Below are positions 61,880-64,000 of a stretch of DNA of 64,000 nt, piece after piece. The stretch comes from Bacillota bacterium (GTDB lineage Bacteria > Bacillota > UBA4882 > UBA8346), in NCBI GenBank assembly GCA_023417475.1, contig JAEZFP010000033.1, positions 62,001 through 126,000 of the forward strand, read 5' to 3'. The notes beneath the pieces were generated by a model. It worked only from the letters and a program-made list of their open reading frames with translations, made no database searches and was not told where the DNA came from. The position numbers were made by a program, and so were the translations under genes. The first letter of the stretch is position 1; each line of letters begins with the position of its first letter.

Positions 61880-63070
61880 ATGAAATTAAAGGTTCTATTA
61901 ATCCCTTTGATTTTATGCCTGATTTTGCAATTATTCGGTTGTTCCGGCGGTAAAAAAAATAATACGCCCCAAAAAATCAGTTATGAGGTTGGCAGCTTGT
62001 CGCTTTCATCCAACGCTAAAAAGGTGTTACAATATTTAGTTGCCCTGTCAAATGACGATATCCCCGGAACCATCGTCGGGCAGAATTGTGGTCATGGTTC
62101 GGATATCGCCAAATCCGCAAATACGTTAATGAGTTACACGAGTCTCGTTGAAAATCTTCATACCACTACCGGAAAGTACGTGGGAATCCTAGGGGTCGAT
62201 TACGAGCATGACAAAATTTTTACCGCAGCCGAACTCTCTCAATGTAATCAGGTGTTGATGAATTACTGGAATGCCGGAGGATTAATTACAATCAATTGGT
62301 CGCCCCACAATCCCTGGTTGAACGATGAATCAGATATCCCCAATCATCCCGGGGTTTGGACCGACACCAGGAGTTATGATACGGCCGGACATTACAATTT
62401 AACCGAGGTCGATTTGACCAAACTGGTTAATCAAAACGATCCAATTCGAAAAGTCTGGTTGCGAAAACTGGATCGAATCGCTGGAGCGCTTTTAGAGTTA
62501 AAAAATGCGGGAGTCGTGGTCTTATGGCGGCCGATGCAGGAAATGAACGGCAACTGGTTTTGGTGGGGATATACCAAAAACCCCAAAAATCCGAGTGCCT
62601 ATCAAAATGTGTTGATTGACATGTACAATTATTTTACCTCAGTAAAAGGTCTGAATAATTTGATCTGGGTTTATTCACCCAATGGCGGGGGCGGTGACGC
62701 CAAATCGTTTTCCTGGGCATACCCTGGCGGACAATATGTGCATGTGGTCGCGACGACCGTTTATCGAGATCAACTATCAATTCCCTGCTATCAGGAGATG
62801 ACCACATTTAATCGTCCAATGGTTTTAGCGGAATACGGCGGATTCGATAATCCGACCGCTTCAGCCAGCGGGTCGTATGATAATCGTAATTATATCAGGG
62901 CTCTTCAATCCTCATATCCCAAAATAGCTTACTTTGTCTGCTGGCATAACTGGGATAACGGCGGGGGGAAATATGTGTATCATTCGATTAGCCATAATCG
63001 GTATGCATTGGAGTTGATGAACGATAACAATATCATTACCCGGGAAAAATTGAACTGGGCTTCGGATTGA
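61880..63070 (+). CDS. GH26 beta-mannanase, lipoprotein
   Basis: 396 aa. Signal peptide with lipobox LFGC at residue 21-24 anchors it to the cell surface. Glycoside hydrolase family 26 (alpha/beta) catalytic domain: acid/base Glu in WRPMQEMNGNWFWWG and nucleophile Glu in VLAEYGG. The usual His before the acid/base Glu (R-P-x-H-E) is Gln here, which may change activity. AAAGGAG precedes the ATG. Likely degrades extracellular mannan for uptake by importers such as the one at 56196, though those need not be mannose-specific. Confidence 0.9.
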   Translation: MKLKVLLIPLILCLILQLFGCSGGKKNNTPQKISYEVGSLSLSSNAKKVLQYLVALSNDDIPGTIVGQNCGHGSDIAKSANTLMSYTSLVENLHTTTGKYVGILGVDYEHDKIFTAAELSQCNQVLMNYWNAGGLITINWSPHNPWLNDESDIPNHPGVWTDTRSYDTAGHYNLTEVDLTKLVNQNDPIRKVWLRKLDRIAGALLELKNAGVVVLWRPMQEMNGNWFWWGYTKNPKNPSAYQNVLIDMYNYFTSVKGLNNLIWVYSPNGGGGDAKSFSWAYPGGQYVHVVATTVYRDQLSIPCYQEMTTFNRPMVLAEYGGFDNPTASASGSYDNRNYIRALQSSYPKIAYFVCWHNWDNGGGKYVYHSISHNRYALELMNDNNIITREKLNWASD

Positions 63071-63120
63071 TAATGATTACTGTTTGACACTGGTAGCAAA
63101 ATGGCTCGCTAACAGTAACG

Positions 63121-63150
63121 ACCCACAGGTGTTGAACCGGCGGGTTTTTT
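63121..63150 (+). terminator. Terminator of the GH26 gene
   Basis: Imperfect stem ACCCAC ... GCGGGT with inner GGT / ACC and T6 tail. Confidence 0.7.
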
Positions 63151-63231
63151 ATTATACAATATAACAAATTATTGGAAAATTAATTCTCAGTAAGTTAGCG
63201 TTTCTTTAACGGTGAAAAGGGAGGGGAGCGA

Positions 63232-64000
63232 ATGCCGATGCAATATCAATCCGATATTCAAGCGATTTTGGCAAAACGTCATGATCAGGGCGCTGATTAT
63301 TGGACAACTCCCGATCGGCGACTGAGTAAAGGGAGCCCTTTTACAACGCTTGATTGCGCGTATATGCTGACAGAACTGGGAATGGACCCTTCTGAATCGG
63401 TATTGCAGGAGAGTGCCGACTTGATTCTCAGCACTTGGCGCGAGGACGGCCGATTTAAACTGGCGCCGCAGGGTGCGATATACCCGTGCCAGACGATTCA
63501 TGCCGCCAGAACGCTCTGTTATTTGGGACACGCCTCCGATCCCAGGCTTCAAAAAACCTTTGCTCATTTGCTGAATATACAGCACAGCGATGGCGGCTGG
63601 CGTTGCAATAAATTCAGCTTTGGCAGAGGTCCGGAAACCGAATTTTCCAATCCTGGGCCCACACTGCTGGCATTGGACGCATTCCGATTTACTCCCTTGA
63701 TTAACAAAAACGAATCCCTCGCCAAAGCGGCCGAATTTCTACTTGCCCATTGGACCACCCGGAAACCGCTCGGTCCTTGCCACTATGGAATCGGGACCTT
63801 ATTCACGCATGTCGCCTATCCGTTGGTTAGCTACAACCTATTCTGCTATCTCTACGTTTTGTCCTTTTATGACACGGCAAAGCAAGACGCGCGTTTCCGA
63901 GAAGCGTTACAGGTGTTGCAATCTAAGCTGGCCAATGGCATGATCGTCGTGGAGCGTCCCAATCCGAAATTGGCCACATTATCTTTTTGCCAAAAGGGAC
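63232..64000 (+). CDS. Prenyltransferase/squalene-cyclase-like toroid protein, 3'-truncated
   Basis: Open from ATG 63232 to the right edge (about 256 residues, no stop), with GGGAGGGG upstream. Repeated short motifs such as LILSTWREDGRFKL, LLNIQHSDGGWRCN and a Cys/His-rich stretch CHYGIGTLFTHVAYPLVS resemble the alpha/alpha-toroid of prenyltransferases and squalene cyclases, including a Q-x-x-D-G-G-W motif. No catalytic Asp cluster is visible in the part present. Function unknown. Confidence 0.72.
   Translation, partial: MPMQYQSDIQAILAKRHDQGADYWTTPDRRLSKGSPFTTLDCAYMLTELGMDPSESVLQESADLILSTWREDGRFKLAPQGAIYPCQTIHAARTLCYLGHASDPRLQKTFAHLLNIQHSDGGWRCNKFSFGRGPETEFSNPGPTLLALDAFRFTPLINKNESLAKAAEFLLAHWTTRKPLGPCHYGIGTLFTHVAYPLVSYNLFCYLYVLSFYDTAKQDARFREALQVLQSKLANGMIVVERPNPKLATLSFCQKG

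Overview
The window looks like chromosomal DNA of an anaerobic, carbohydrate-using Bacillota (Firmicutes) bacterium of moderate G+C. Supporting signs are strong AGGAGG-type ribosome binding sites, frequent GTG and TTG starts, many intrinsic hairpin plus T-run terminators, Gram-positive style lipoprotein and signal peptides, and oxygen- and nitrosative-stress genes typical of anaerobes (rubrerythrin, hybrid-cluster protein). The genus cannot be fixed from sequence alone. No rRNA, tRNA or CRISPR array was recognised, and no intact transposase.

Layout. 1-7.3 kb: a 5'-truncated subtilisin-like protease, an HD hydrolase, an alpha/alpha-toroid-like protein, rubrerythrin, a SprT-like protease, a Nudix hydrolase and a chemotaxis receptor. 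7.4-12.5 kb: an L-rhamnose module (AraC-type regulator divergent from rhamnulokinase, an ASRT-family small protein, rhamnose isomerase and a class II aldolase). 12.5-15.8 kb: a large four-PAS hybrid kinase. 16-25 kb: a LysR regulator divergent from a probable sugar-acid operon (IlvD/Edd dehydratase, DapA-type aldolase, Fe-alcohol dehydrogenase, LarA-type nickel racemase/epimerase, glycerate kinase, Gfo/Idh/MocA dehydrogenase). 25-32 kb: a second hybrid kinase, a DMT exporter with LysR regulator, a WG-repeat protein, and a TetR/SDR pair with two matching operators. 32-35.6 kb: hybrid-cluster protein divergent from a Crp/Fnr regulator, then PhzF. 35.8-43.7 kb: an aminoglycoside adenylyltransferase-like enzyme, PHP phosphoesterase plus MFS, a MocR regulator with operator, a starch-binding-module protein, hisE-hisG, a 48-aa small ORF and another MFS. 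43.7-46.8 kb is gene-poor: it holds a 21-bp-period array carrying eight DnaA-box matches, decayed fragments, a secreted protein, a membrane protein and a duplicated leader element. 46.8-52.5 kb: a nitrogenase-like alpha/beta pair in one probable operon with a TauABC/SsuABC-type ABC importer. 52.6-60 kb: a LacI-regulated GH3 glycosidase followed by a sugar ABC importer. 60-64 kb: a MATE exporter, a GH26 mannanase lipoprotein and a truncated toroid protein.

The most unusual elements are: (1) the nitrogenase-like pair, which keeps all six P-cluster cysteines and the cofactor cysteine but replaces the residues aligned with the N2-reducing Gln/His, has no nifH in view and is coupled to an importer; (2) two tandem copies of a hairpin/terminator leader directly upstream of it; (3) the helically phased DnaA-box array about 2.5 kb before that operon. 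Regulatory logic is also unusually legible at the hcp/Crp, TetR/SDR, LacI/GH3 and MocR loci, where palindromes sit where an autoregulator would need them.
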